This document shows positions 17,359 through 25,584 of a DNA stretch of 64,000 bases, in pieces (positions within the stretch are counted from its first letter, which is position 1; every line of letters begins with the position of its first letter). Origin of the DNA: Lachnospiraceae bacterium (lineage in GTDB: Bacteria; Bacillota; Clostridia; Lachnospirales; Lachnospiraceae); the NCBI GenBank assembly GCA_022768465.1, contig JALELZ010000028.1:1-64000 (forward strand), written 5' to 3'. Both the position numbers and the translations under genes were made by a program. The notes under the pieces are model-generated. The model was given only the letters and a program-made list of their open reading frames with translations. It made no database searches and had not been told where the DNA came from.

Positions 17359-18183
17359 ATGAGACTTAAGAAATTATTAGCAGCAAGCTTTCTTTGCGGA
17401 ATGACGATTTTTGGCATGGCTCAGGCAGCAAATGCTGCACCCGGTGTGATAATAGCATATGAAAGATCCAATGTAGGACCGGGAGAGGCCTGGAAACAGA
17501 ACGAAAACGGCAGCTGGTATTATCAGAAAAATGGGGAAATGCTAAAAAACTGCTGGCATGAAAAGGACGGCAGAAAATACAGGCTCGGTGAAGACGGCAT
17601 TATGCTGACAGGGTGGCAGACTATTGACGGTGCTTCATATTATCTTGCTCAGAATGGTGATGCTTCGCATCCCGAGGGAGCTTTGTACATTTCCGAAAAA
17701 ACTCCTGACGGCTATGATGTGGATGCAGAAGGAAAGCTTATACCAAAAATCGTTCAGGAAACAGCTGATCCTGCAGCGAGAGTTAATCCTTACGGGAATG
17801 TTAATTGCGTAGAGATCGATCTTACTAATCAGATGGTATATGCATACACCGGACAGCAGTGTGTATTAGCTTCCAAATGTGTAACAGGAAGAGTCATAAA
17901 CGGCAACGCAACTCCTGCCGGAAACTTCAAAATATATAATAAGGAACGCAACAGGACACTGAGAGGATATAATTCAGACGGCAGCAAGTATGCAAGCCCG
18001 GTAAGCTTTTGGATGCCTTTCAACGGAGCAATCGGTCTTCATGATGCAACCTGGAGAACGAATTTTAACAGTGATGTGTATTATAACTATGGTTCTCACG
18101 GCTGTATAAATATGCCGCTTGATAATGCTGCGGCATTATATAACATCGTATATGTCGGAATGCCGGTTTATGTACACAATTGA
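17359..18183 (+). CDS. L,D-transpeptidase (YkuD) with choline-binding-type repeats
   Basis: A secreted peptidoglycan cross-linking enzyme of 274 residues. An N-terminal signal peptide (about residues 1-26, ending ANAA) is followed by two to three 20-residue cell-wall-binding repeats, such as GSWYYQKNGEM and GWQTIDGASYYLAQNGD. The catalytic YkuD domain begins near residue 150 with VEIDLTNQMVYAYTGQ and contains AIGLHDATW and the catalytic GSHGCINMP, whose Cys attacks the tetrapeptide donor. The repeats should hold it on choline-bearing wall polymers. A second transpeptidase gene follows after only 14 bases. Confidence 0.9.
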   Translation: MRLKKLLAASFLCGMTIFGMAQAANAAPGVIIAYERSNVGPGEAWKQNENGSWYYQKNGEMLKNCWHEKDGRKYRLGEDGIMLTGWQTIDGASYYLAQNGDASHPEGALYISEKTPDGYDVDAEGKLIPKIVQETADPAARVNPYGNVNCVEIDLTNQMVYAYTGQQCVLASKCVTGRVINGNATPAGNFKIYNKERNRTLRGYNSDGSKYASPVSFWMPFNGAIGLHDATWRTNFNSDVYYNYGSHGCINMPLDNAAALYNIVYVGMPVYVHN

Positions 18184-18197
18184 TGAAAGGAAACAGA

Positions 18198-19091
18198 ATG
18201 AGGAAGATATCAGCAGCAGTACTGCTTTTATCATTTGCAATGAGCTTTTCAGCCTTTGCTGACGGTACAGGCGGAAAGGCTGTAAGGATTATAAGCTATG
18301 ACAGCAGCTCAGACAACAATAAGGCTTTGCCGAATGTTAACACGAAGAATGCTAAAGAAAGCAGCACTTTAGGCAGTAATAAGCAGCAGGATTTATTAAC
18401 ATATCCGCTTTCAAACAGTGCGGATACAAAGACACTTATTCAGTCAGGAATAGTTGAAGCGAGCGGACTTGAAATCGATAAGGTCAATGTACCTTTAGAT
18501 GCAAAAGTCCTGATAACGCTTTGCGGTGGCAAAAGCTCCGACAGCGGTGTGCTGAATGTTTATAAGAAAGAAGCTGACGGAAATAACGTTTCCTTTAAGC
18601 TGCAGCTTTCGGCGAGTGCCAAGCTTGGCAAAAACGGTCTGTATAAGGAAAAAGAAGGAGATTCAAAAACTCCGGTAGGTATTTTCAAAATGAATACACC
18701 GTTCGGACGTGCAGATAAGCTTGAAGGCTTCCCGAGTAATTATATAAAGGTCGACGGAAATTATTACTGGAACGGAGACTCGGCATCACCGCTTTATAAT
18801 AAGCTTGTAAATATCAGTAATTACAGTGATTTTGATAAAAAGAAGTCAGAGCACATTATAGACTACGGAAAGTATTATAATTATTGTATTGATACCGGGT
18901 ATAACGTCGAAGGAACACCTTACAAGGGGTCAGCCATATATCTTCACTGCGTTGTAAATAACGAAAATACTCATGGCTGTATCGCTATTCCTGAAGCAGA
19001 TATGATAAGCATTATGCGTATGTATGAAGAGGATCATACTTATATAGCAATTTATGATAATGCCGATATACAGGCAATGTATATGAAATAA
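18198..19091 (+). CDS. Second secreted L,D-transpeptidase-like protein
   Basis: This 297-residue protein has a signal peptide (MRKISAAVLLLSFAMSFSAFA), a low-complexity Ser/Asn/Lys linker to about residue 95, and a C-terminal L,D-transpeptidase-like domain. The latter is recognised by KLGKNGLYKEKEGDSKTPVG, GSAIYLHCVVN and the catalytic THGCIAIPEADM. It belongs to the YkuD subclass whose last block reads GCVAIP, unlike the HGCINMP class of the neighbour, and it lacks wall-binding repeats. The start at 18198 has AAAGGA six bases upstream. Candidates at 18180 and 18183 would overlap the previous gene without a proper site. It is probably cotranscribed with it. Confidence 0.85.
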   Translation: MRKISAAVLLLSFAMSFSAFADGTGGKAVRIISYDSSSDNNKALPNVNTKNAKESSTLGSNKQQDLLTYPLSNSADTKTLIQSGIVEASGLEIDKVNVPLDAKVLITLCGGKSSDSGVLNVYKKEADGNNVSFKLQLSASAKLGKNGLYKEKEGDSKTPVGIFKMNTPFGRADKLEGFPSNYIKVDGNYYWNGDSASPLYNKLVNISNYSDFDKKKSEHIIDYGKYYNYCIDTGYNVEGTPYKGSAIYLHCVVNNENTHGCIAIPEADMISIMRMYEEDHTYIAIYDNADIQAMYMK

Positions 19092-19098
19092 TTTAAAA

Positions 19099-19140
19099 GT
19101 CCGTCTGTTTCGGCAAAGAGCTCTGACAGACGGACCTTTA
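19099..19140. terminator. Terminator after the transpeptidase pair
   Basis: A 10-bp perfect stem, GTCCGTCTGT (19099-19108) with ACAGACGGAC (19126-19135), is followed by CTTTATAG. The minus strand also has a short T-run, so it may act in both directions. Confidence 0.65.
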
Positions 19141-19241
19141 TAGTATAAGTACTAAAACTTAAACAGGCAGCAGGACTAAAGTCCTGGCAGCAGTATCTGA
19201 TAATTCAACATGGATTCGTAACCAATAAAAATGAAGAGTCT

Positions 19242-19390
19242 TAAATAAAAAAATCCCCCATAAAAAGGGAGGAGCCTCGATAGTATCTACCGAGGCAAAG
19301 CATTATGAAAAAATTATTAAGCAATGCAGTAATAATTTACTTAATGTTTATGGTTATAATATAAAATTCAAACATGTCGATTTTATGTGT
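19242..19390 (-). ncRNA. Candidate minus-strand small RNA
   Basis: The 337-base gap 19092-19428 contains a minus-strand intrinsic terminator. Stem UCCUCC/GGGGGA (19254-19259 with 67-73 of the same block) is followed by seven T. A 6-bp stem GCCTCG/CGAGGC lies before it. Further upstream on that strand is a promoter-like TCGACA, 16 bases, TATAAC. No minus-strand protein gene ends here, so the terminator implies a short noncoding transcript of about 110 bases. The opposite strand holds a 19-codon frame (19305-19364), MKKLLSNAVIIYLMFMVII, that would be antisense to it. Confidence 0.3.
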
Positions 19391-19428
19391 GATAAGTTAA
19401 TGATATTTTAAAAAAATATGAACGAAAT

Positions 19429-20448
19429 ATGAACAAGATGATTGAATTAAAAGCCTATGCTAAAATTAATCTTTGCCTGGATGTCCTCAGAAAAAGAGAG
19501 GATGGATATCATATCGTGGATATGATAATGCAGAGCATAGGCTTATATGATGAGATAAGGATAGAGGATCTTGGCAAGGAAAACAAAGGAAAAATTCTTT
19601 TAAAAGTTAAAGATCTGAGAAATATTAAAAAAAGATATAGTACGATAGAAAAAAATGAAGATAAATACTGTGGCATAGACGTGGCTGCAACTTCAAATAA
19701 TGCTGAAGAAACAGCTGAAATACCAACGGATAAGAATAATCTGATGTATAAGGCTGCGGAATTAATGATTAAAAGGCATTGTATCGATTCCGGAATTTCT
19801 ATGACTCTCATAAAACGTATACCGTCGGAAGCTGGACTCGGAGGCGGATCTGCAGATGCAGCGGCAGTGCTGAGAGGTCTTAATGAGCTTTTTGATATAG
19901 GAGTATCTGTCAAAGATCTTATGGAGCTCGGAGCAAAGATAGGCTCGGATATTCCTTTTTGCGTAATGGGAGGAACTGCGAGGGCAGAAGGCACGGGAAC
20001 TAAAATGACAACCCTCAGACCGATTAAGGGGAATAAGACATTTCCTCAGTATGCGCTTTTGATAAAACCGGAGCTTTCAGGTTCAACTCCGAAGATATAT
20101 TCAGCATATGATGATGCTAAAGAACGTCTTGGAGAGAGGCTTATACATCCGGACACGGAAAAGCTTTCAGACGCGGTAAATTCAGCCGCTGATGAGACAT
20201 TAATGAAAACATTTCTTGAAAATAATATTAATGTCTTAGAATATGCTGTAAATGCCGATATAATAGATAAGCTTAAAGAAGAACTTCTGAAAAACGGCGC
20301 TGTCTCGGCATCCATGACCGGAAGCGGATCGGTCGTGTACGGCCTGTTTGAAACAGAATCGAAAATGCAGGAAGCGGCAGCAGATATCATGTTAAAAAGC
20401 TATGACAGAAATATCGTGAACATCATAGAAACTGTGATTTCCGATTAA
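19429..20448 (+). CDS. ispE: 4-diphosphocytidyl-2-C-methyl-D-erythritol kinase IspE
   Basis: IspE is a GHMP kinase that phosphorylates CDP-methylerythritol in the MEP pathway to isoprenoid precursors. Diagnostic motifs are KAYAKINLCLDVLRKREDGYH at the N-terminus, the ATP loop EAGLGGGSADAAAVLRGL, IGSDIPFCVMGGTARAEGTG and the C-terminal MTGSGSVVYGLF. At 339 residues it is about 50 longer than most. A Lys/Asp/Glu-rich insertion follows residue 45 and runs to about 105, before NLMYKAA. The start is uncertain between ATG at 19429 and 19438, since neither has a good Shine-Dalgarno site. The MEP pathway implies this organism does not rely solely on mevalonate. Confidence 0.9.
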   Translation: MNKMIELKAYAKINLCLDVLRKREDGYHIVDMIMQSIGLYDEIRIEDLGKENKGKILLKVKDLRNIKKRYSTIEKNEDKYCGIDVAATSNNAEETAEIPTDKNNLMYKAAELMIKRHCIDSGISMTLIKRIPSEAGLGGGSADAAAVLRGLNELFDIGVSVKDLMELGAKIGSDIPFCVMGGTARAEGTGTKMTTLRPIKGNKTFPQYALLIKPELSGSTPKIYSAYDDAKERLGERLIHPDTEKLSDAVNSAADETLMKTFLENNINVLEYAVNADIIDKLKEELLKNGAVSASMTGSGSVVYGLFETESKMQEAAADIMLKSYDRNIVNIIETVISD

Positions 20449-20472
20449 AGCATACTTGTTAAATTCAGGGCC

Positions 20473-20500
20473 TTGCATTATACTTGAGTGCGCTTATAAA
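20473..20500 (+). promoter_or_regulatory. Probable yhaM promoter
   Basis: TTGCAT and TATAAA with a 16-base spacer lie about 40 bases before the gene, in the 90-base ispE-yhaM gap. Confidence 0.4.
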
Positions 20501-20538
20501 GGATAATTGCTTTTATTAAAGCTTAGAAATGAGGAAAA

Positions 20539-21492
20539 ATGAAATATATTGAATCATTAAAAGACGGTATGCACATTAAGGAAGTATATCTGTGCAAATC
20601 GAAGAATATTGCGCTTACTAAAAACGGTAAGGAATACGGAAACCTTGTGCTTCAGGATAAAACAGGGCAGATAGAAGGTAAGATATGGGATCTCGGAAGC
20701 CCCGGAGTACGTGATTTCGAGGCTATGGATTTTGTAGAAGTAGATGCATTAGTAACTATTTTTAACGGTGGAAATCAGCTTAATGTCCGCATGATAGGAA
20801 GAGCATCCGAGGGCAGCTATAATTCAGCTGATTATTTCCCGACAAGTGAGAAAAATATAGGCCAGATGCAGCAGCAGCTTAAAGAGCTTATTGTTTCAAT
20901 TAAGAATCAGCATCTTCGTGCACTGCTCGGAACATTTTTCGGAAGCTCGGATTTTGTAAGACGTTTTTCTGAGCATAGCGCTGCAAAGTCTGTTCACCAC
21001 GGATTTATAGGCGGACTTTTAGAGCATTCCTTAAGTGTGGCACAGCTTTGTGATAATATAGCAGCTCATTACGGTACAATAGTCAACAGAGACCTGCTTG
21101 TAACCGGAGCAATACTTCATGACGTTGGTAAGCTCAAGGAGCTTTCGGCTTTCCCTACTAATGAATACACCGATGCAGGCCAGCTTCTCGGACATATCAT
21201 GATAGGCGCGCAGATGGTGTCAAATGCGGCAGATTCCATAGAGGATTTTCCTGAACGACTCAAAAATGAGCTTATTCATATGATACTGTCTCATCACGGC
21301 GAGCTGGAATTCGGCTCACCTAAAAAGCCGGCTCTTGTTGAAGCTATGATACTTAGCTTTGTGGATAACATGGATGCAAAGGTCGAGACTATGTATGAGG
21401 CATTTGAAAATAAGCAGCCTCAGAATGCAGACGGATGGCTTGGATTTAATAAGCTTCTCGACTCAAATATCAGAAAGACCGGAGAAATCTAA
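20539..21492 (+). CDS. yhaM: 3'-5' exoribonuclease YhaM family protein
   Basis: A 317-residue protein with an N-terminal OB-fold nucleic-acid-binding domain (about residues 10-95: LVLQDKTGQIEGKIWD, DFVEVDALVTIFNGGNQLNV) and a C-terminal HD metal phosphohydrolase domain. The metal ligands are in SVHHGFIGGLLEHSLSV, LHDVGKLKEL, HIMIGAQM, LSHHGELEFGSP and the Asp of SFVDNMDAK. This is the domain order and length of YhaM, a Firmicute manganese-dependent exonuclease acting on RNA 3' ends. AATGAGGAAAA precedes the start. It ends at a strong bidirectional terminator. Confidence 0.92.
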   Translation: MKYIESLKDGMHIKEVYLCKSKNIALTKNGKEYGNLVLQDKTGQIEGKIWDLGSPGVRDFEAMDFVEVDALVTIFNGGNQLNVRMIGRASEGSYNSADYFPTSEKNIGQMQQQLKELIVSIKNQHLRALLGTFFGSSDFVRRFSEHSAAKSVHHGFIGGLLEHSLSVAQLCDNIAAHYGTIVNRDLLVTGAILHDVGKLKELSAFPTNEYTDAGQLLGHIMIGAQMVSNAADSIEDFPERLKNELIHMILSHHGELEFGSPKKPALVEAMILSFVDNMDAKVETMYEAFENKQPQNADGWLGFNKLLDSNIRKTGEI

Positions 21493-21498
21493 AAAACG

Positions 21499-21546
21499 GC
21501 CTCAGACAACTGAAACAACTAAGCTTCCGATGTCTGAGGCATTTTT
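21499..21546. terminator. Bidirectional terminator between yhaM and the transposase-like gene
   Basis: A perfect 10-bp stem GCCTCAGACA (21499-21508) with TGTCTGAGGC (21531-21540) is flanked by six A on the left and ATTTTT on the right, so it should terminate both converging genes. Confidence 0.85.
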
Positions 21547-21605
21547 ACACTTAATACAAAATAATTATAATCCGGAAATCAAAACAAACCGGTTGAAGGC
21601 ATCGA

Positions 21606-23378
21606 TCAGAACATTGCCATGATATCCTTAAGCCGTCTGAAGCGCCTGGTAAAGTCAATTCCTAATACTTCTCCGATTGCATCCAGAACCTCATCTCTGT
21701 AGGTGAGCATATAAATATCATCCTCTATATGTATGTACTCACATTTTCTTAATGACTCGGAAATTCTAGATACATCATATCTTTTACCGAGTTTATTTTC
21801 GATGATCCTGCAAAGAATAAGACCAATGTATCTTATGAAGAAATCAGATTGCTGTACTGTCTCAAAATTCTCATACTGTGCAGGTCCGACCGGAGTCGTT
21901 CTCGGATAGGAGAGGAATGCTTCTGTTGAGACCAAGGCAATAAGATGTTTATAGATGTCATTCAGATCGGCGTCAGTCTCACTTGTAACGATTACAATAT
22001 ATCCGTCAAGAAGAGCCTCTTTTTCTATAAGTTCAGTATTTAGCTTAAGCTTAGTCATATCACCGTTAAATATGTTATTTTTGTCGAAGGAAAGATTTTG
22101 TATGTATTTTCTTGCAGGATAGGTGCCCGGCTTTTTTAAGCATTCAGGATCTGCAATTATTTCTTTTGCAAGGTCAATAAGGTGAGCACGTTCCGTGCGG
22201 CAGTTATTTGCAAACGAAGGCGAGTAAATTAGCAGTTGTTTTTCTGATGTATCAGAAAAAGATCCGAATGACTCAGCTTTTTTCGAAACTACTCGTTCAT
22301 TATAACTTAGTTCATTGTTGTTGAAATCATATATAAACGGCTTACTGACTTCGTCCTCGTCTATAAAAACAGCACGATCCTTGAAGCTTATTGAGTGGAA
22401 GACGTCTCTTTTAATATTCGATGCATATTCCTTGAGCCCTTCGTCGGCATTATACAGAGGATAAGCAAAGATGTAGCCGTTACCGTGCTGCAGCAGATGA
22501 GAGGAGATTTTAGAATAATCGGTATCCATGCTGCCGGCTACAGCGATAGTGCGTTTCTTTATGACAGAGTCATTCAGCTGAGCTGTTATAGAGCTTCGAA
22601 TCTTAGCTTCGGACATACTGCCGTTTAAAAGTGCATAATAAAGAGGAAAGTCATTTGCATCAGTAAACAACCCGTAAAATGCGCTTGAGCTGCAACCAGG
22701 CAAAAAGAGCTTTGAAAGAGCATTTGCTGAGGTATGACTGAATGAATCAAATTCATAAACTGAAAAATAACAATAAATAGGCTCTGCTATTTCAGAATGA
22801 TCCTGATCGCTTAAGCTGTATTCAGGTATTCTATTGAATATCCATCTTATAAGATCCATACGGCTTTTGGTAAGAAGGTCGGCGGTTCTATAGTAATCTG
22901 AGGCGGTCAGGGTATCAGTACTGAAAAGAAATCTTATGTTTAAAAAATCAGCCTCGGAAGGATTTGGAAACAATGCCTTTGTGCATACGGCAAACTTAAA
23001 AATATTATTTTGATTATATTCGGTCTTGGTGCTTTTGGATATTTCGGAAAAGAAGGAATCAAAGCCAAAATCATTGTAGACCTTCATCATTGCGGCAATA
23101 CCGAAGCAAATATTTCTTCCGCCTCCGGAAGGGGTGCTTTCATCCGGATCTATCATAAGCTTGATCCTGTCGATGGCGGCCTTGCGTTCGGCAGTCATTT
23201 TTCTTGCGAGCTCAGAAAAATAGCCGATTGGATCGTCATATTCCTTTTCAAGCACATCAAGATAACCGAGAGTTTTTATGACCTTTGATTTGGGCTTTCG
23301 GTCCTTATCTCGGTATGCCTCAACAATAAAAAGCTGAGTTCTGCCTGTTTTTTTGTTATAGCTTTTCTTAAGATACAT
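21606..23378 (-). CDS. IS1634-like transposase relative lacking recognisable DDE residues
   Basis: A 590-residue intact frame. The first 60 residues (MYLKKSYNKKTGRTQLFIVE, KSKVIKTLGYLD, DDPIGYF) and the later blocks FTDANDFPLYYALLNGSMSE, GYIFAYPLYNADEGLKEYA and ALLDGYIVIVTSE match, from recollection, IS1634/IS4-type transposases. At the expected catalytic positions it differs. The first Asp block reads PIYCYFSVYEF (Cys near 203). The VADxG block reads AVAGSMDTD (Gly near 282). The C-terminal YxxLWxIE block reads IYKHLIALVSTEAF. No terminal inverted repeats flank it, and no stop or frameshift breaks it. It may be a domesticated DNA-binding protein or recently decayed. GGAG lies about nine bases upstream of the start. 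Confidence 0.7.
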   Translation of the reverse strand: MYLKKSYNKKTGRTQLFIVEAYRDKDRKPKSKVIKTLGYLDVLEKEYDDPIGYFSELARKMTAERKAAIDRIKLMIDPDESTPSGGGRNICFGIAAMMKVYNDFGFDSFFSEISKSTKTEYNQNNIFKFAVCTKALFPNPSEADFLNIRFLFSTDTLTASDYYRTADLLTKSRMDLIRWIFNRIPEYSLSDQDHSEIAEPIYCYFSVYEFDSFSHTSANALSKLFLPGCSSSAFYGLFTDANDFPLYYALLNGSMSEAKIRSSITAQLNDSVIKKRTIAVAGSMDTDYSKISSHLLQHGNGYIFAYPLYNADEGLKEYASNIKRDVFHSISFKDRAVFIDEDEVSKPFIYDFNNNELSYNERVVSKKAESFGSFSDTSEKQLLIYSPSFANNCRTERAHLIDLAKEIIADPECLKKPGTYPARKYIQNLSFDKNNIFNGDMTKLKLNTELIEKEALLDGYIVIVTSETDADLNDIYKHLIALVSTEAFLSYPRTTPVGPAQYENFETVQQSDFFIRYIGLILCRIIENKLGKRYDVSRISESLRKCEYIHIEDDIYMLTYRDEVLDAIGEVLGIDFTRRFRRLKDIMAMF

Positions 23379-23502
23379 ATATTAAAATTTCTCCGAATCC
23401 TTGTTCTATATCCTATAATAATAAATGAAATGAAAAATAAAAAAAGTGCTTGTAATTTTGCATTTTTTTTAATACGATATATAGGCAAGACGAGGTGATA
23501 AA

Positions 23503-24201
23503 ATGAGTTCAGATTTTACCGTTATCATTAATGAATATATGCCGCTTAGAGAGCTTGTCTTTACTACACTCAGACAGGCTATTCTTAAAGGCGAGATACA
23601 GCCGGGGGAGAGACTTATGGAGATCCAGCTGGCTGAAAAAATGGGCGTAAGCCGTACTCCGATAAGAGAAGCTATCAGAAAGCTTGCAAACGAAGGACTT
23701 GTAACTATGATTCCTCGAAAGGGAGCAGTTGTTGCAGGTATTTCAGAGAAAATGCTTATGGATGTGCTTCAGGTTCGTATGACATTAGAGAAGATGGCAT
23801 ACGAATGTGCATTCAGATGTATAAATGATGAGCAGATCGAAGAGCTTAAGGAAGCAGAGAAGGAATTCGAAGAGGCTGTTAAGAGCAACGATCTTGTAAA
23901 GATTGCGGAAGTGGATGAAAAGTTCCATTTCATCATTTATAATGCAGCTCAGAATGACAAGCTTAAGGAGATCCTTGCAAATCTTCGCGAGAACATGTAT
24001 AGATATCGTATGGAGTATGCAAAGAATAAGGAATCCAGGGATCAACTCATCAAGGAGCATAACCAGATGATAGAGACTCTTATAAAAAGAGATTCTATAG
24101 AAGGCTTAAAGATCGTTGAGGAGCATATTCGTAATCAGGAAAAGGTCATTCTTGAGAAAATTGAAGAGGACGCCAGAAACAATCAGGTCAAGAGAAAATA
24201 A
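23503..24201 (+). CDS. GntR family transcriptional regulator, FadR/FCD subfamily
   Basis: A 232-residue repressor-type protein. The N-terminal winged helix-turn-helix (about residues 12-78) reads LRQAILKGEIQPGERLMEIQ, LAEKMGVSRTPIREAIRKL and NEGLVTMIPRKGAVV. The C-terminal all-helical FCD ligand domain (about 85-215) has DEKFHFIIYNAA and HNQMIETLIKRDSIEGL, with the metal-binding Asp/His pattern. The effector cannot be read from sequence. In related genomes a GntR of this kind often lies near ispE (recollection). Here the transposase-like gene and yhaM intervene. GAGGTGATAAA precedes the ATG. Confidence 0.9.
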   Translation: MSSDFTVIINEYMPLRELVFTTLRQAILKGEIQPGERLMEIQLAEKMGVSRTPIREAIRKLANEGLVTMIPRKGAVVAGISEKMLMDVLQVRMTLEKMAYECAFRCINDEQIEELKEAEKEFEEAVKSNDLVKIAEVDEKFHFIIYNAAQNDKLKEILANLRENMYRYRMEYAKNKESRDQLIKEHNQMIETLIKRDSIEGLKIVEEHIRNQEKVILEKIEEDARNNQVKRK

Positions 24202-24235
24202 TAAACCACTACAATATCTGAATTTTGAGTAAATA

Positions 24236-24263
24236 GCTGCGCAATTACTTGCGCAGCTTTTAT
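24236..24263 (+). terminator. Terminator of the GntR gene
   Basis: GCTGCGCAA (24236-24244) and TTGCGCAGC (24249-24257) form a 9-bp stem with a 4-nt loop, followed by TTTTATATTT. The next 135 bases up to the efflux operon are AT-rich, with no confident promoter. Confidence 0.85.
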
Positions 24264-24398
24264 ATTTGTAATAAGATGAATTCTCGCAGAAGTTAATAAT
24301 CAGTTTAATTGTAGTTAATACATTATTAAACATTTATAAAATGAACTTCATTAATATGTATAAAAAGATATAGTAATATGTTTTGAAAGAGGAATTTT

Positions 24399-25580
24399 AT
24401 GGAAGCAAAGGAACCAAAGAAACTCTCCAAAAAGAAGCTGTTGGTAGCAGCTGTAGCGGTTATTTTTGTACTGCTGGTGATTTTAAGAGCTTGCGGCAAA
24501 GGTGAAGATATCGAATCAAAGCCGTTGGCAACTGTTTCGGTAGGCACACCGGAAAAAGGTGATATATCCGTTGAGACCAGCCTTGTAGGTACAGTTGAGC
24601 CGGGAGATGTTTATTATGTTATGCCGAAGGCGGCAGGAGAGATCCTTAATATATATGTTAAGGCAGGAGATACTGTAGAGGCAGGCGATCCTATCTGCGA
24701 TATCGATAATTCCAAGGCTGTGGACGGTGCAAAGATAGCCCTTGACAGTGCCAAGGTTCAGCTTAAGACAGCAAATGAGGCTAAGGCTCTTGCGAAAACA
24801 AACCTTGACAGGATGCAGGCACTTTTAGCAAGCGGAGATATCTCTCAGCAGGCATATGAAAGTACAAAGAATGGCTATGATCAGGCCTCTGCGGCAGCAG
24901 ACGGAGCCAAGCTTCAGCTTGAGTCTGCACAGCTTCAGTATGATACACAGGTCGAGTTTTCTACAGTTACATCTCCGGTAAGCGGAATTGTTGAATCTAC
25001 AAATATGAGCTTGAATGCTATGGCATCACAGAGCTCACAGGTATGTGTTGTATCTTCAAACAGTGCCAACAAGGTAATCTTCTATGTTACTGACAGACTT
25101 CTTTCTTCATTAAATGTAGGAGATCAGGTTCAGATAAAGAAGCAGGGATCAGTTTACAAGGGACATCTTACTAAGCTGGAGACTCTTCCTGATAAGGCAT
25201 CGGGGCTGTATGAAGCCGAGGCTGAATTTGCCGGAAGCGATGCAGTTGCAAAGGGGGCTAAGGTAAAAGTATTCTTCGATTCTGAAAAGGCTGAAAATGC
25301 GATGCTCGTTGATACCGACAGCATTTACTATGACGGCGGAAAGACCTATATATATACAATTGCATATAACGATGAGGCAACGGAGCAGGCTGAGGGAGCG
25401 ACTATAGCAGAAGGCAATCGTGCGGCTACAGTTCATAAAAATGAGGTAAAGACGGGTATTTCGGATAACAATAAGACAGAGGTTTTAGAGGGTATTAATG
25501 CCGACAGCATAGTTATAAAGACATGGACCTCACAGCTTTACGAGGGAGCACAGGTTCAGGTGCTTTCAGCGGAGGACTGA
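24399..25580 (+). CDS. RND efflux periplasmic adaptor (membrane fusion protein)
   Basis: A 393-residue HlyD/AcrA-type adaptor linking an inner-membrane pump to the outside. A basic N-terminus is followed by one hydrophobic segment (about residues 14-29) and Cys32. The preceding residues LRA make an atypical lipobox, so a membrane anchor is equally possible. Then come a biotinyl-lipoyl half motif (GEILNIYVKAGDTVEAGDPICDI), a coiled-coil hairpin (about 95-185, rich in Ala, Lys and Gln), the second lipoyl half (STVTSPVSGIVES) and beta-barrel domains. It precedes the RND pump by four bases in an apparent operon. Confidence 0.9.
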   Translation: MEAKEPKKLSKKKLLVAAVAVIFVLLVILRACGKGEDIESKPLATVSVGTPEKGDISVETSLVGTVEPGDVYYVMPKAAGEILNIYVKAGDTVEAGDPICDIDNSKAVDGAKIALDSAKVQLKTANEAKALAKTNLDRMQALLASGDISQQAYESTKNGYDQASAAADGAKLQLESAQLQYDTQVEFSTVTSPVSGIVESTNMSLNAMASQSSQVCVVSSNSANKVIFYVTDRLLSSLNVGDQVQIKKQGSVYKGHLTKLETLPDKASGLYEAEAEFAGSDAVAKGAKVKVFFDSEKAENAMLVDTDSIYYDGGKTYIYTIAYNDEATEQAEGATIAEGNRAATVHKNEVKTGISDNNKTEVLEGINADSIVIKTWTSQLYEGAQVQVLSAED

Positions 25581-25584
25581 TCTT

